In this document: positions 33,387 through 42,640 of the stretch, one piece after another
Layout of the letters: each line of letters starts with the position of its first letter
Position numbering within the stretch: position 1 is the first letter of the stretch
NCBI GenBank assembly: GCA_040226215.1
Contig: JAVKFF010000250.1
Coordinates: forward strand, 1-42,760
Reading direction: 5' to 3'
Source of the DNA: JAVKFF01 sp040226215
GTDB lineage: Bacteria > Pseudomonadota > Alphaproteobacteria > DSM-16000 > Inquilinaceae
Length of the DNA: 42,760 nt
Position numbers and translations under genes: made by a program
The notes under the pieces: generated by a model
What the model was told of the DNA's origin: nothing
Databases searched by the model: none
What the model saw: the letters and a program-made list of their open reading frames with translations, nothing else

Positions 33387-33491
33387 GCCGGCCGCTCCCG
33401 CCGCGTGGCGCCCGGACTACCGCCATTCGTGAACGGACGGCATACTGCCGCGCCTTGGAGATCGGTTCGAATCGGGAGGGGGAGACATTCC

Positions 33492-33818
33492 ATGAGGACC
33501 ATCATTGCATCGGCGGCCGTCTATTTCACGGCCATCACGCTTTCGCTCGCCACGTTGACCGGCGCCGTGTCCGCGCAGACGACCGGTGACGTCACCGCCG
33601 CCTGTTCCGCCGGCACCAACCTGCCCGCGCCGGTCTGCGACTGCATGGGCGAGCGTTCGGAGGCGTTCAGCGAGCAGCAGCGCGAATTCATGGTGGCGGT
33701 ACTGCGCGGCGAGTCCGATCTCGCCAACCAGTTGCGCACCGGCATGTCCGTCGCCGATCTGGTCGCGGTGACCAACTTCATCGGCAATTCGCCGCTGGAG
33801 TGCCTGCAGGGGGGCTGA
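33492..33818 (+). CDS. Small secreted cysteine-containing protein
   Basis: 108 residues from ATG 33492, with GGGAGGGGGAG about ten bases upstream. The signal peptide covers about 1-28 (AVSAQ). The 80-residue mature part has four cysteines in the pattern C, C-x-C (VCDCMGER), C near the end, and a helical middle (EQQREFMVAVLRGESDLANQL). I do not recognise the family; disulfides in the periplasm are likely. The codon pattern supports a real gene. Confidence 0.65.
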   Translation: MRTIIASAAVYFTAITLSLATLTGAVSAQTTGDVTAACSAGTNLPAPVCDCMGERSEAFSEQQREFMVAVLRGESDLANQLRTGMSVADLVAVTNFIGNSPLECLQGG

Positions 33819-34077
33819 TCCGCCCGCACACGGCGGAGGCGCCGTCGCGTCCCGCCAGCAACCGTGCCCTCTTCCCGGCGACGAGCCGATACCGCCCGCC
33901 TCTTGCGGGCCACGGCCGGCTCGTGCCGATGGAGACCGGAATACTTGTGACCGACACCGCGCCGGAGCCGCATGGCTTCCTAACGAGCATACTTTCGTAT
34001 AGGATGCGTGCAGTCCTCTTCGCGGCAGCGACGCGAAGCGTCTTGGCCGACAGGATTTTCAGGTGGGGAGTGTTGCC
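33819..34077. other. 259-bp region without a convincing gene
   Basis: Frames here are short and show no domain. Notable are the 12-bp palindrome ATACTTTCGTAT (33990-34001) and a hairpin CTTCGCG (34018-34024) / CGCGAAG (34032-34038), both upstream of the small gene at 34078 and possibly part of its promoter or leader. Base composition is less GC-rich than in flanking genes. Confidence 0.35.
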
Positions 34078-34272
34078 ATGCTGCGCGTTACAGGCTCTGT
34101 GCTCATCGCGTTGGTGACTTTCGCGGGCGCTCAGGCGCAGTCGATTGACCAAGACCTGACCTCGATCGTGCCAGGTCACTCCGTCTGCGACGAATGCCAG
34201 GATCTGGTGATGGCGCCCTTCTCGATGAAGGAAGTGATTTCCACCTTTATCTCCTGGCCAAACCGGCCCTGA
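34078..34272 (+). CDS. Very small exported protein, possibly a gene remnant
   Basis: 64 residues from ATG 34078, preceded by GTGGGGAG at a good distance. It has a convincing signal peptide (MLRVTGSVLIALVTFAGAQA), then 44 residues with a C-x-x-C pair (VCDECQD). No family is recognised. The short length and abrupt end suggest either a genuine small exported protein or the 5' end of a gene lost to mutation. Confidence 0.45.
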   Translation: MLRVTGSVLIALVTFAGAQAQSIDQDLTSIVPGHSVCDECQDLVMAPFSMKEVISTFISWPNRP

Positions 34273-34315
34273 TCGGGATCACGCTTTGACGGCGCCGGCC
34301 CACGGTTCCATCCGT

Positions 34316-35032
34316 TCACCGTGAAACCTGTCCGCTCGCGCTTTCTTCCAGCACCCGGGCCAGCACCCGCGCCACCTGCGCGGCAATTGCGGGACCGGTA
34401 TCGATCCAGGTAATGGTGCCCGCGCCAAGCGCCATCGCCGCGCCCTGCAACTCGCGCAGCAGCAGCGGATAGTGGGTGCAGCCCAGCACCACGGTGTCCA
34501 CAGGCGGGCCTGCCCGCTGGAACAGGGGGGCGATCTCGGCCATCACCGCCGCCCGGTCGACCGGCGCGCCGGCGAGCTTGGCCTCGGCGATGGCCGCCAG
34601 GTTGCGGCTTCCCACCGGCACCACGGTCACCTGGCCGGCGAAGCGGCTGATCAGGTCGGCTGTATAGGTGCGCCCGATGGTGCCGCCGGTCGCCAGGAGG
34701 CCGATCACGCCCGTCCGCGTCGCCGCCACCGCCGGCTTGATCCCCGGCACGGTGCCGATGAAGGGCACGGCGTAGGCCGCCCTCAGCGCGTCCAATGCTA
34801 CCGTCGTGGCGGTGTTGCAGGCGATGACCACGGCGTCGGCCGGAATGCGGTCGAGCGCCTGGCCGACCACCCGGACGACCCGGTCCTTCAGCGCGGCCGC
34901 CTCCCAGTCGCCATAGGGAAAGCCTTCCCGGTCGGTGACGAGGTTTATCGCCACCTCCGGCAGGCACCGTTCGATCGCATGGGCGACCGAGCGACCGCCG
35001 ACGCCGCTGTCGAAGACGATGATCCGGGCCAT
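34316..35032 (-). CDS. murI: Glutamate racemase
   Basis: 238 residues, at the short end for MurI. It makes D-glutamate for peptidoglycan. The two catalytic cysteines are Cys72 in IACNTATT and Cys185 in GCTHYPLLL, and the N-terminal FDSGVGG (7-13) provides the conserved Asp-Ser. LLATGGTIGRTYT is also characteristic. It follows lysS by 30 bp in the same direction and probably shares its transcript. Confidence 0.95.
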   Translation of the reverse strand: MARIIVFDSGVGGRSVAHAIERCLPEVAINLVTDREGFPYGDWEAAALKDRVVRVVGQALDRIPADAVVIACNTATTVALDALRAAYAVPFIGTVPGIKPAVAATRTGVIGLLATGGTIGRTYTADLISRFAGQVTVVPVGSRNLAAIAEAKLAGAPVDRAAVMAEIAPLFQRAGPPVDTVVLGCTHYPLLLRELQGAAMALGAGTITWIDTGPAIAAQVARVLARVLEESASGQVSR

Positions 35033-35062
35033 GGCGGTGCCAACCGCGGCGCCGAGACGAGG

Positions 35063-36574
35063 CTACTTCCGCCGCAACGTCGGAAAGGCGATGACGTCGC
35101 GGATCGAGGGGGAGTCGGTCATCAGCATGACCAGCCGGTCGATGCCGACGCCCAGCCCGCCGGCCGGCGGCAGGCCGTATTCCAGGGCGGTGACGTAGTC
35201 GCGGTCCATCATCTGCGCCTCGTCGTCGCCGGCCTCGCGCGCCTTCACCTGGGCCATGAACCGCTCGTACTGGTCCTGCGGGTCGTTGAGCTCGGAAAAC
35301 GCGTTGGCGATCTCCCAGGCGTTGCAGAAGGTCTCGAAGCGCTCGGTCAGGCGCGGGTCGTCGCGGTGCGCCTTGGCGAGCGGCGAGATCTCGCGCGGGA
35401 AGTCGGTGACATGGGTCGGCTGGATCAGCATCGGCTCGACGAAATGCTCGAAGGCGAGCTCGATCACCTGACCCCAGTTCTCCTTGCCGGTCAGCGGCAG
35501 CTCCAGCTCCCGCCCCTTGGCGCGCGCCTTCTCCGCGTCGGGAATCAGAAGGAAGTCGACTCCGGTCTGCTCCAGGACGAGATCGGTCATCCGCGCCCGG
35601 CGATAGGGTCCGGCGAAGTCGATGGTGTGCTCCCCGAAGGCGACCGTGGTGGCGCCATGCAGCGCCCTCGCGCAGGCCGCGAAGAGGTCCTCCACCATGG
35701 CCATCATGTCGGTGTAGTCGGCATAGGCCTGGTAGAGCTCCATCATGGTGAACTCGGGATTGTGCCGGGTCGAGATGCCCTCGTTGCGGAAGTTGCGGTT
35801 GATCTCGAACACCCGCTCGAACCCGCCCACGGTCAGGCGCTTGAGGTAGAGCTCCGGCGCGATGCGCAGGTAGAGCGGCATGTCGAGCGCATTGTGATGG
35901 GTCTCGAACGGCTTGGCCGAGGCGCCGCCGAGGATCGGGTGCAGCATCGGCGTCTCGACCTCGAGGAAGCCCTTGTCCTCCAGCACGCGGCGCATGGTGG
36001 AGACGAGCTTCGAGCGCTGGCGGAAGACGCGGCGGCTCTCCTCGTTCATGATCAGGTCGAGATAGCGCTGGCGGTAGCGCTGCTCGATGTCCGCCAGGCC
36101 GTGATACTTCTCCGGCAGCGGCAGGATGGACTTGGCCAGCAGCTCGATGGTCGCGGTGTTGACGGTCAGCTCGCCGCGCTTGGTGCGGCGCACCTGGCCC
36201 TCGACGCCGACGATGTCGCCGATGTCGAGCAGCGCCAGCTTCTCCCGCTCGGCCTCGGCCATGAAGTCCTTGTGGCTGAAGATCTGGATCTTGCCGGTCT
36301 CGTCGTGCAGGTCGATGAACATGCCGGAATTGCGCATCGCCCGGATGCGCCCGGCCACCCGCACGGTCTCCCCGGTCTCCGTGTCGGCCGCCAGGTCGGC
36401 ATGGCGCGCCTGCAGCTCGCCCGCCCTCGCCGTCACCTCGAAGCGGTAGGGGTAAGGATTGATCCCGGCCTCCCTCGTCGCCTTCAGCTTCTCCAGCCGC
36501 GGCGCCTTGAGCGGGTTGTCGCGGGCGTCGTGCGGCGCGACGAAAATCGGGTCGGCGGGGGCGTGATCGGTCAT
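35063..36574 (-). CDS. lysS: Lysyl-tRNA synthetase, class II
   Basis: 503 residues from ATG 36574. The N-terminal OB-fold anticodon-binding domain (VRVAGRIRAMRNSGMFIDLH) is followed by the class II core: motif 2 in FEINRNFRNEGISTRHNPEF and EFTMMELYQAYADY, motif 3 in GLGVGIDRLVMLMTDS near the C-terminus. The minus-strand frame stays open for another 340 codons opposite the TauE genes, but that stretch is a shadow; homology begins at MTDHAPADP. Confidence 0.97.
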   Translation of the reverse strand: MTDHAPADPIFVAPHDARDNPLKAPRLEKLKATREAGINPYPYRFEVTARAGELQARHADLAADTETGETVRVAGRIRAMRNSGMFIDLHDETGKIQIFSHKDFMAEAEREKLALLDIGDIVGVEGQVRRTKRGELTVNTATIELLAKSILPLPEKYHGLADIEQRYRQRYLDLIMNEESRRVFRQRSKLVSTMRRVLEDKGFLEVETPMLHPILGGASAKPFETHHNALDMPLYLRIAPELYLKRLTVGGFERVFEINRNFRNEGISTRHNPEFTMMELYQAYADYTDMMAMVEDLFAACARALHGATTVAFGEHTIDFAGPYRRARMTDLVLEQTGVDFLLIPDAEKARAKGRELELPLTGKENWGQVIELAFEHFVEPMLIQPTHVTDFPREISPLAKAHRDDPRLTERFETFCNAWEIANAFSELNDPQDQYERFMAQVKAREAGDDEAQMMDRDYVTALEYGLPPAGGLGVGIDRLVMLMTDSPSIRDVIAFPTLRRK

Positions 36575-36727
36575 GATGCGGAGGCCGGTGGCGCTGGTGG
36601 TGGGCGTGTCGGTCGCCCGATTTAGGCCCCTCGGCAGTCGAGGGCAATGGGGGTGAGGGGCGGCGCTGGTCGGTGATGCAGCATTCGCATGGACAGGGCC
36701 GCCGGACCTCTGGCTAGGATGCCGGCC

Positions 36728-37468
36728 ATGCTCGCCCTGCCGGACGCCGATCTCAGCCTCGCCATCGCCCTCCTCGCCGCCTTCGTCGGCGGCTGCGTGC
36801 GCGGCTTCACCGGCTTCGGCACGGCGATGATCATGGTGCCGGCCTTGAGCGTGCTCTACTCGCCGGTCTTCGCCATCCCCGTCGTCTCGCTGGTCGATTC
36901 CATCGGCACCCTGCCGCTGGTGCCCGCGGCTGTGCGCCGCGCGGCCTGGCGCGAGGTGCTGCCGCTCGCCATCGCCGCCAGCCTGGCCGTGCCGCTGGGC
37001 GTGTGGATCCTGCTGGTGGTCGACGAGACGACGATGACGCGGGCGATCGCGCTGTCGGTCATCGCCATGACGGCGATCCTCCTGACCGGCTGGCGCTATC
37101 GCGGCGCGCCGGTGCTGCCGGTGACGATCTCCGCCGGGGCCGCCAGCGGGCTGATGAACGGCTCGGTCGGCATGGGCGGCCCACCCGTCCTGCTGTTCTG
37201 GCTGGCCGGCCAGACGGCGAGCCCGACGGTGCGCGCCAATGCCATCCTCTTCTTCTTCCTGGCGACGCTGGCCAGCTGGATCACCTTCACTGCCAACGCC
37301 ATGTTCACCGCCCAGGTCATCGGCCTCGCCGCGCTCTGCCTGCCGGTCTTCGGTATCGGCCTGTTCCTGGGCAGCCACGGCTTCCGCCGGGGCGGGGAAC
37401 GGCACTATCGGGTGGCGGCGCTGACGCTGATCGGGCTGATCGGTGTCGCCGCGCTGATCACCGGCTGA
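36728..37468 (+). CDS. TauE/SafE family membrane transporter (copy 1)
   Basis: 246 residues from ATG 36728, chosen because its first residues (LPDADLSLAIAL) align with those of the next gene (FPPADLDLFLAL); ATG 36719 is possible. About seven or eight hydrophobic segments; the repeat signatures GCVRGFTGFGTAMIMVPAL and GLMNGSVGMGGPPVLLFW are typical of this family, which exports or imports sulfonates, sulfite or other organic anions. Substrate unknown. A diverged paralogue follows 31 bp downstream. Confidence 0.88.
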   Translation: MLALPDADLSLAIALLAAFVGGCVRGFTGFGTAMIMVPALSVLYSPVFAIPVVSLVDSIGTLPLVPAAVRRAAWREVLPLAIAASLAVPLGVWILLVVDETTMTRAIALSVIAMTAILLTGWRYRGAPVLPVTISAGAASGLMNGSVGMGGPPVLLFWLAGQTASPTVRANAILFFFLATLASWITFTANAMFTAQVIGLAALCLPVFGIGLFLGSHGFRRGGERHYRVAALTLIGLIGVAALITG

Positions 37469-37499
37469 CGACGCCGCCCGCGCAAGGCATCCGCGACCC

Positions 37500-38237
37500 G
37501 TGATCGATTTCCCGCCCGCCGATCTCGACCTTTTCCTGGCGCTCGCCGCCTGCCTGGCCGCCGGCATGGTGCGCGGCTTCGCCGGCTTCGGCACCTCGCT
37601 GATCCTGATGTCGTCGGTTTCCGCGCTCTACACCCCGGCATTGGCCCTGCCCTTGATGATCCTGACCGACGCCGTTGGCACCGTCCCCCTGCTGCCCCGT
37701 GCCTTCCGCCGCGCCAACTGGCGGGAGGTGGTGCCGATGGTGCTGATGGCAGGGGTTTTCCTGCCGGTCGGCGTCTGGGTGCTGGTCTCCGTCGACCCGG
37801 TGCTGATGGCCGACGTCATCGCCATCCTGGTGCTCGTCGCCACCCTGGTGCTGGCCAGCGGCTGGCGCTATCGCGGCGCGCCGCGCCTGCCCGTCACGCT
37901 CTCGGTCGGCGCCTTCTCCGGCTTCATCAATGGCACGGCCGGGCTCGGCGCGCCGCCGATCACGCTGTTCTGGCTGGCCGGCCAGTCGGCGGTGGAGACG
38001 GTGCGCGCCAACATGTTCACCTTCTTCGCCCTGCTCAATGTCGTCTCGATCCCGACCATGGCGCTGAACGGCCTGTTCACCCCGCTCGTCTTCGGCATGA
38101 CGCTCGCCGCCATCCCGCTCTACGCGCTGGGCCTGCAGATCGGCCAGGCGCTGTTCGACCGGTCGAGCGAGCGCTTCTTCCGGCGCATCGCCTTCACCGT
38201 CATCCTGGCCATCGCCCTGGTCAGCTTCCTCGCCTGA
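37500..38237 (+). CDS. TauE/SafE family membrane transporter (copy 2)
   Basis: 245 residues from GTG 37500. It has the same layout as the preceding gene: GMVRGFAGFGTSLILMSSV near the N-terminus, SGWRYRGAPRLPVTLSVGAFSGFINGTAGLGAPPITLFWLAG in the middle, and a hydrophobic C-terminal helix. Many identical residues, including GWRYRGAP and LFWLAGQ, show an old tandem duplication. The two may act separately or as a heteromer. Confidence 0.88.
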   Translation: MIDFPPADLDLFLALAACLAAGMVRGFAGFGTSLILMSSVSALYTPALALPLMILTDAVGTVPLLPRAFRRANWREVVPMVLMAGVFLPVGVWVLVSVDPVLMADVIAILVLVATLVLASGWRYRGAPRLPVTLSVGAFSGFINGTAGLGAPPITLFWLAGQSAVETVRANMFTFFALLNVVSIPTMALNGLFTPLVFGMTLAAIPLYALGLQIGQALFDRSSERFFRRIAFTVILAIALVSFLA

Positions 38238-38300
38238 ACCCGCCCGCACGGAACGGCGCCGGGTAGCTTCCGTCCATCGCCGGGCGATAGGATCGCCGTC

Positions 38301-41102
38301 ATGGTCCAGTTCGCCGCGCCCGAATCGATCCGCATCCCGGATGCCGACATGATCGTCGCCAACGCCGCGACGGCGACGCTGGTGACGTCGGCGGGCGAGA
38401 CCGAGACCCTGGCCGGCACCGCGCTCGCCCACCGCCTCGACGGTCCGCCGGTGCTGACCTGCCATGCACGGGCACTGGCCAGGCGCGCCGGCAGGGACTG
38501 GGTCCGTGCCTTCGACGTGCTGGAGCTGTTCGCCTTCGTCCATCCCGCCCAGTGGTGCCTGCCGACCCCGCGTGGCCTCGCCCAGACCCTCGGCCTCATG
38601 CTGCCGGGCGGGACGGAGGAGGAGGCGCTGGGCCTGCGCGACATCGCCGGCCGCCTCTTGGCCGACCTCGCCACGCGTGGGCGGGAGGCCTCCGACCCGG
38701 TCGCCATCGCCTTCCTGATGGGCCAGGCCGGCTGGGTCTGGGCGCCCTTCGTGCTGGCCGCGCTGGGCAAGCCGGGCGGTCCCGATCACGTCGCGGCGGA
38801 ACGCGCGCTCAAGGTCTGGCGCCGGCTGCCCGAATGGCGCGGCGAGGCACCGCCGCCGCCGCCCGGCTCCAAGCCGGTGATGGTGGAAGAGGCGCGCGAG
38901 CGGCTGGTCCTGCTGCGCGGCGAGGCGGCGGAAGACCGCCAGGAACAGGACGCCTATGCCAGCGCCGTCGCCCACGGCTTCGCCCCGCGCGACCGCGACG
39001 ACGGTCCGATCAGCGTGGTGGCGGAGGCGGGCACCGGCGTCGGCAAGACGCTGGGCTACCTCGCCCCGGCGACGGTGTGGGCGGAAAAGAACGCCGCGCC
39101 GGTGTGGATCTCGACCTACACCCGCAACCTGCAGAACCAGATCGACCGGGAGCTGGACCGCCTCTACCCGATCGCCGAGGACAAGGCGGCCCATGTCGTC
39201 GTCCGCAAGGGGCGGGAGAACTATCTCTGCCTGTTGAATTTCGAGGAGGCGGCGCGCCTGCTGCCGACCCAGCCGGCCTACGCCCCCGCCCTCGGCCTGA
39301 TGGCGCGCTGGATCGCGGCGACGCGCGACGGCGACCTGACCGGCGGCGACCTGCCGGGCTGGCTGGTCGACCTGATCGGCCGGGGGCGCAGCCTCGGCCT
39401 CGCCGACCGGCGTGGCGAGTGCATCTACTCCGCCTGCGACCACTATCAGCGCTGCTTCATCGAGCGTTCGGTCCGGCGGGCGAGGCGGGCCCGCATCGTC
39501 GTCGCCAACCACGCCCTGGTGCTGATCCAGGCGGCGCTCGGCACGGTCGACGATCCCGTACTGCCCAGCCGCGTCGTCTTCGACGAGGGCCATCATCTGT
39601 TCGATGCCGCCGACAGCACCTTCGCCGGCCACCTGACCGCGCGCGAGGGGGCGGAGCTCCGGCGCTGGCTGGTCGGCTCGGACACCGGCCGGCGCTCCCG
39701 TGCGCGGGGCCTGCGCCGCCGGGTGCAGGATCTGGTCGCCGGCGACGCGGAAGCCGATGCCGATCTCGACGAGATCGACCGGGCCGCCCGCGCCCTGCCG
39801 GCGGAGGGCTGGCAGACCCGCCTGCGCGAGGCGTCGGCGGCGCCGGTGGAGGGGCTGGACTTGCCCGATCCGGGCGAGGGACTTCGGACATCCGAGCGTT
39901 TCCTCGCCCTCGTCCGCACCCAGGTCTACGCCCGGGCGACCGGCCGGGACGGCCCCTACGATTTGGAGATCGCGCCCGACGACCCGGTGCCCGGCCTGTT
40001 GGAGGCCGCCCGCGCGCTGAAACAGGCACTCACCCGCCTGAAGACGCCGATGCAACGCCTCGCCCGCCGCCTGCACAAGCGACTTGAGGACGAGGCGGGG
40101 GAGCTCGACAGCAATACCGTCATGCGGATCGATGCCGTCACCCGCGGCCTGGAACGCCGCGCCCAGGCGGAGCTGCAGGGCTGGATCTCGATGCTGGCGG
40201 CGCTGGACGGCGAGGCCACGCCGGATGTCGTCGACTGGTTCGGGGTCGAGCGGCTGGACGGCCGCGACGTCGATATCGGCTATTACCGCCACCACCTCGA
40301 CCCCACCCTGCCGCTCGCCTCCGCGCTCGCCCGCCACCTCCAGGGCATGGTGGTCACTTCGGCCACCCTGACCGACGGCACCGAGGACGAGGAGGAGAAC
40401 TGGCGCGTCGCCGAGGCGCGGACGGGGACCGCCCACTTCCCCGACCCGCCCTACCGGGTGCGTGTCGCCTCGCCCTTCGACTATGCCAGCCAGACCCGCG
40501 TGCTCGTGGTCCGCGACGTGCGCAAGGATGATCTGGGCCAGGTCGCCGCCGCCTATCGCGCCCTTTTCGAGGCCTCGGGTGGCGGCGCGCTCGGCCTGTT
40601 CACCGCGATCAGCCGGCTGCGCGCGGTGCACAGGCGCATCGCCGAGGCGATGGAGACGGCCGGCCTGCCGCTGCTCGCCCAGCATGTCGACGGCATGGAC
40701 ACCGGCACGCTGATCGACATCTTCCGGGGGGTGGAAGACGCCTGCCTGCTCGGCACCGACGCGGTGCGCGACGGCGTCGACGTGCCCGGCCGGGCGCTGC
40801 GTCTCATCGTCTTCGACCGGGTGCCCTGGCCGCGCCCCTCGCTCTTGCAGCAGGCCCGTGCCGACTTCTTCGGCAAGAAGCGCTACACCGACATGCTGAC
40901 GCGCCTCCGGCTGAAGCAGGCCTTCGGCCGGCTGGTGCGCCGGGCTGGCGATCACGGCGTCTTCGTGCTGCTCGACCCGATGATGCCCTCGCGCCTCGCC
41001 GGCGCCTTCCCCGAGGGTGTCGCCATCGAGCGCATCGGCCTCGCCGAGGCGGTGGCGATCACGCGGGAGTTCCTTCAGCCGGGCGCGAGGGCCGCCGAGT
41101 AG
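38301..41102 (+). CDS. DinG-type ATP-dependent DNA helicase with iron-sulfur cluster
   Basis: 933 residues. Superfamily 2 XPD/DinG helicase: Walker A EAGTGVGKT at 242-250, four cysteines (310, 374, 379, 385) placed to hold a 4Fe-4S cluster, DEGH at 428-431, VVTSATLTDG (motif III region), and QAFGRLVRR (motif VI). Expected 5'-3' helicase acting on forks, R-loops or damaged DNA. The N-terminal 200 residues are not helicase; residues 52-99, with FDVLELFAFVHPAQWCLPT and LAQTLGL, loosely resemble the second half of the DnaQ-type exonuclease found fused to DinG in Gram-positives, but acidic catalytic residues are not obvious. The last 28 bp overlap the end of the convergent glgA. Confidence 0.88.
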   Translation: MVQFAAPESIRIPDADMIVANAATATLVTSAGETETLAGTALAHRLDGPPVLTCHARALARRAGRDWVRAFDVLELFAFVHPAQWCLPTPRGLAQTLGLMLPGGTEEEALGLRDIAGRLLADLATRGREASDPVAIAFLMGQAGWVWAPFVLAALGKPGGPDHVAAERALKVWRRLPEWRGEAPPPPPGSKPVMVEEARERLVLLRGEAAEDRQEQDAYASAVAHGFAPRDRDDGPISVVAEAGTGVGKTLGYLAPATVWAEKNAAPVWISTYTRNLQNQIDRELDRLYPIAEDKAAHVVVRKGRENYLCLLNFEEAARLLPTQPAYAPALGLMARWIAATRDGDLTGGDLPGWLVDLIGRGRSLGLADRRGECIYSACDHYQRCFIERSVRRARRARIVVANHALVLIQAALGTVDDPVLPSRVVFDEGHHLFDAADSTFAGHLTAREGAELRRWLVGSDTGRRSRARGLRRRVQDLVAGDAEADADLDEIDRAARALPAEGWQTRLREASAAPVEGLDLPDPGEGLRTSERFLALVRTQVYARATGRDGPYDLEIAPDDPVPGLLEAARALKQALTRLKTPMQRLARRLHKRLEDEAGELDSNTVMRIDAVTRGLERRAQAELQGWISMLAALDGEATPDVVDWFGVERLDGRDVDIGYYRHHLDPTLPLASALARHLQGMVVTSATLTDGTEDEEENWRVAEARTGTAHFPDPPYRVRVASPFDYASQTRVLVVRDVRKDDLGQVAAAYRALFEASGGGALGLFTAISRLRAVHRRIAEAMETAGLPLLAQHVDGMDTGTLIDIFRGVEDACLLGTDAVRDGVDVPGRALRLIVFDRVPWPRPSLLQQARADFFGKKRYTDMLTRLRLKQAFGRLVRRAGDHGVFVLLDPMMPSRLAGAFPEGVAIERIGLAEAVAITREFLQPGARAAE

Positions 41103-42520
41103 AGCGCCCGATAGTCCCCCGCCGCCCGAGCCCAGGAGAAGTCCTGCGCCATGGCGGCCGCCTGGATGCGCTGCCAGATCGCTCGGTCGCGCCACATGTC
41201 GCAGACCCAACCCAGCGTGCCGGCCAGCGCCGGGGCCGTCGCGTCGTGGAAGACGAAGCCGGTCGCCCGCCCCTCGTCGACCGCCGCCGCCTCGGCGTTG
41301 ACCACCGTGTCTGCCAGTCCGCCGGTGGCGCGCACCAGCGGCAGGGTGCCGTATTTCAGGCCGTAGAGCTGGGTCAGGCCGCAGGGTTCCGAGCGGCTCG
41401 GCACCAGGATCACGTCGGCCCCGCCGATGATGCGGTGGGCCAGCGCCTCGTCATAGCCGAGCCGCACAGCCACCTGCGCCGGATGCCGGACGGCGAGGGC
41501 CTCGAAGGCCGCCTCCAGCCCCTTCTCGCCGCTGCCCAAGAGTGCGATCTGCGCGCCACGCGACAGCACCGCCTCGGCCGCGGCGGCCAGCAGGTCCAGC
41601 CCCTTGTGCCAGGTGAGGCGCGAGACCACGCCGAAGAGCGGCACGTCGCTCACCGACTCCAGGCCGAGCTCACGGCGCAGCACCGTCTTCACCAGCGCCT
41701 TGCCGGCCATCGCGCCCGGCCGGTAGCCGCAGGGCAGGTGGGGATCGCGTTCCGGGCTCCAGATGGCGTAGTCGACGCCGTTGACGATGCCGGTGAGGTC
41801 CGCCGCCCGGGCGCGCAGCACGCCGTCCAGGCCGCAGCCCTGCTCCGGCCCCTGGATCTCGACGGCGTAGGTGTAGCTGACCGTGCTCAGCTTCGTCGCC
41901 GTCATCAGCCCGGCCTTTAGGTAGGAGACCTGGCCCCAATACTCCGCCCCCTCCGGCCCCCAGAAGGCGTCCGGCAGACCCAGCGCGGCGTAGCGTTCGG
42001 CCGGAAACAGCCCCTGATAGGCGAGGTTGTGCACGGTCAGCACGCTGGGCACGGCCGGCCGCTCGTGGGCGAGAAAGGCCGGCGCCAGGGCGGCCTGCCA
42101 GTCGTGTGCATGCAGCAGGTCCGGCCGCCAGGCCGGGTCGGCGCCTTGGGCGAGGTCGGCCGCGGCGCGGGCGAAGGCGGCGAAGCGCGCCCAGTTGTCC
42201 GGCCGATCGGCACCGTCCGCGCCGATATAGGGGTTGCCTTCCCGGTCGAAGAATTCCGGGATGTCGACCACATAGGCCGGCACCGCCAGCCCCTCCAGAC
42301 GACCCTTCAGCAGTCGTCCCGACGCCCCGAAGCGCTCGGCGATCGGCGCGATTTCCGCGAGCCCGTCGCCCGCCGCCAGCACCCGGGGATAGCCCGGCAC
42401 CACCACCATGACGTCGTCGCCGGCAGCCGCCTGCGCGGCCGGCAGGGCGCCGAGCACGTCGGCCAGCCCGCCGGTCTTGACCAGCGGAAAGATCTCCGAG
42501 GCGGCGTGGAGCAGGCGCAT
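41075..42520 (-). CDS. glgA: Glycogen synthase (ADP-glucose type)
   Basis: 481 residues from ATG 42520, the usual length for GT5. It elongates alpha-1,4-glucan with ADP-glucose. The donor-binding KTGGLADV starts at Lys15, preceded by the normal opening MRLLHAASEIFPLV; HDWQAAL, TVHNLAYQG and the C-terminal SRSEPCGLTQLYGLKYGTLPLVRATGGL follow. The frame extends 17 codons upstream without resemblance. No other glycogen gene is in the window; pgi is distant. Its 3' end overlaps the helicase gene by 28 bp in antisense. Confidence 0.96.
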   Translation of the reverse strand: MRLLHAASEIFPLVKTGGLADVLGALPAAQAAAGDDVMVVVPGYPRVLAAGDGLAEIAPIAERFGASGRLLKGRLEGLAVPAYVVDIPEFFDREGNPYIGADGADRPDNWARFAAFARAAADLAQGADPAWRPDLLHAHDWQAALAPAFLAHERPAVPSVLTVHNLAYQGLFPAERYAALGLPDAFWGPEGAEYWGQVSYLKAGLMTATKLSTVSYTYAVEIQGPEQGCGLDGVLRARAADLTGIVNGVDYAIWSPERDPHLPCGYRPGAMAGKALVKTVLRRELGLESVSDVPLFGVVSRLTWHKGLDLLAAAAEAVLSRGAQIALLGSGEKGLEAAFEALAVRHPAQVAVRLGYDEALAHRIIGGADVILVPSRSEPCGLTQLYGLKYGTLPLVRATGGLADTVVNAEAAAVDEGRATGFVFHDATAPALAGTLGWVCDMWRDRAIWQRIQAAAMAQDFSWARAAGDYRALYSAALAPG

Positions 42521-42640
42521 GGTGGGGCCGGGTCTCGTTGGCGGCAAGGGGGTTGTCCGCGAATGAAGCACGGGACCGCCGCCCCTGCCAATCGCTCATG
42601 CGGGCGACGCCGGCGATTCACCTCGCATCGGTGAGGACGG

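Noticed and set aside
32826..33818. Long plus-strand frame from the repeat to the small secreted protein
   Set aside because: It reads through a palindromic repeat, a tandem array and the antisense of DUF1491; only the part from ATG 33492 has a signal peptide and ribosome binding site.
37458..41210. 1250-codon open frame on the minus strand opposite the TauE genes and the helicase
   Set aside because: It is antisense to well-supported genes, its translation is His/Gln/Arg/Gly-rich with no domain, and it arises from GC-rich codon bias in the sense genes.
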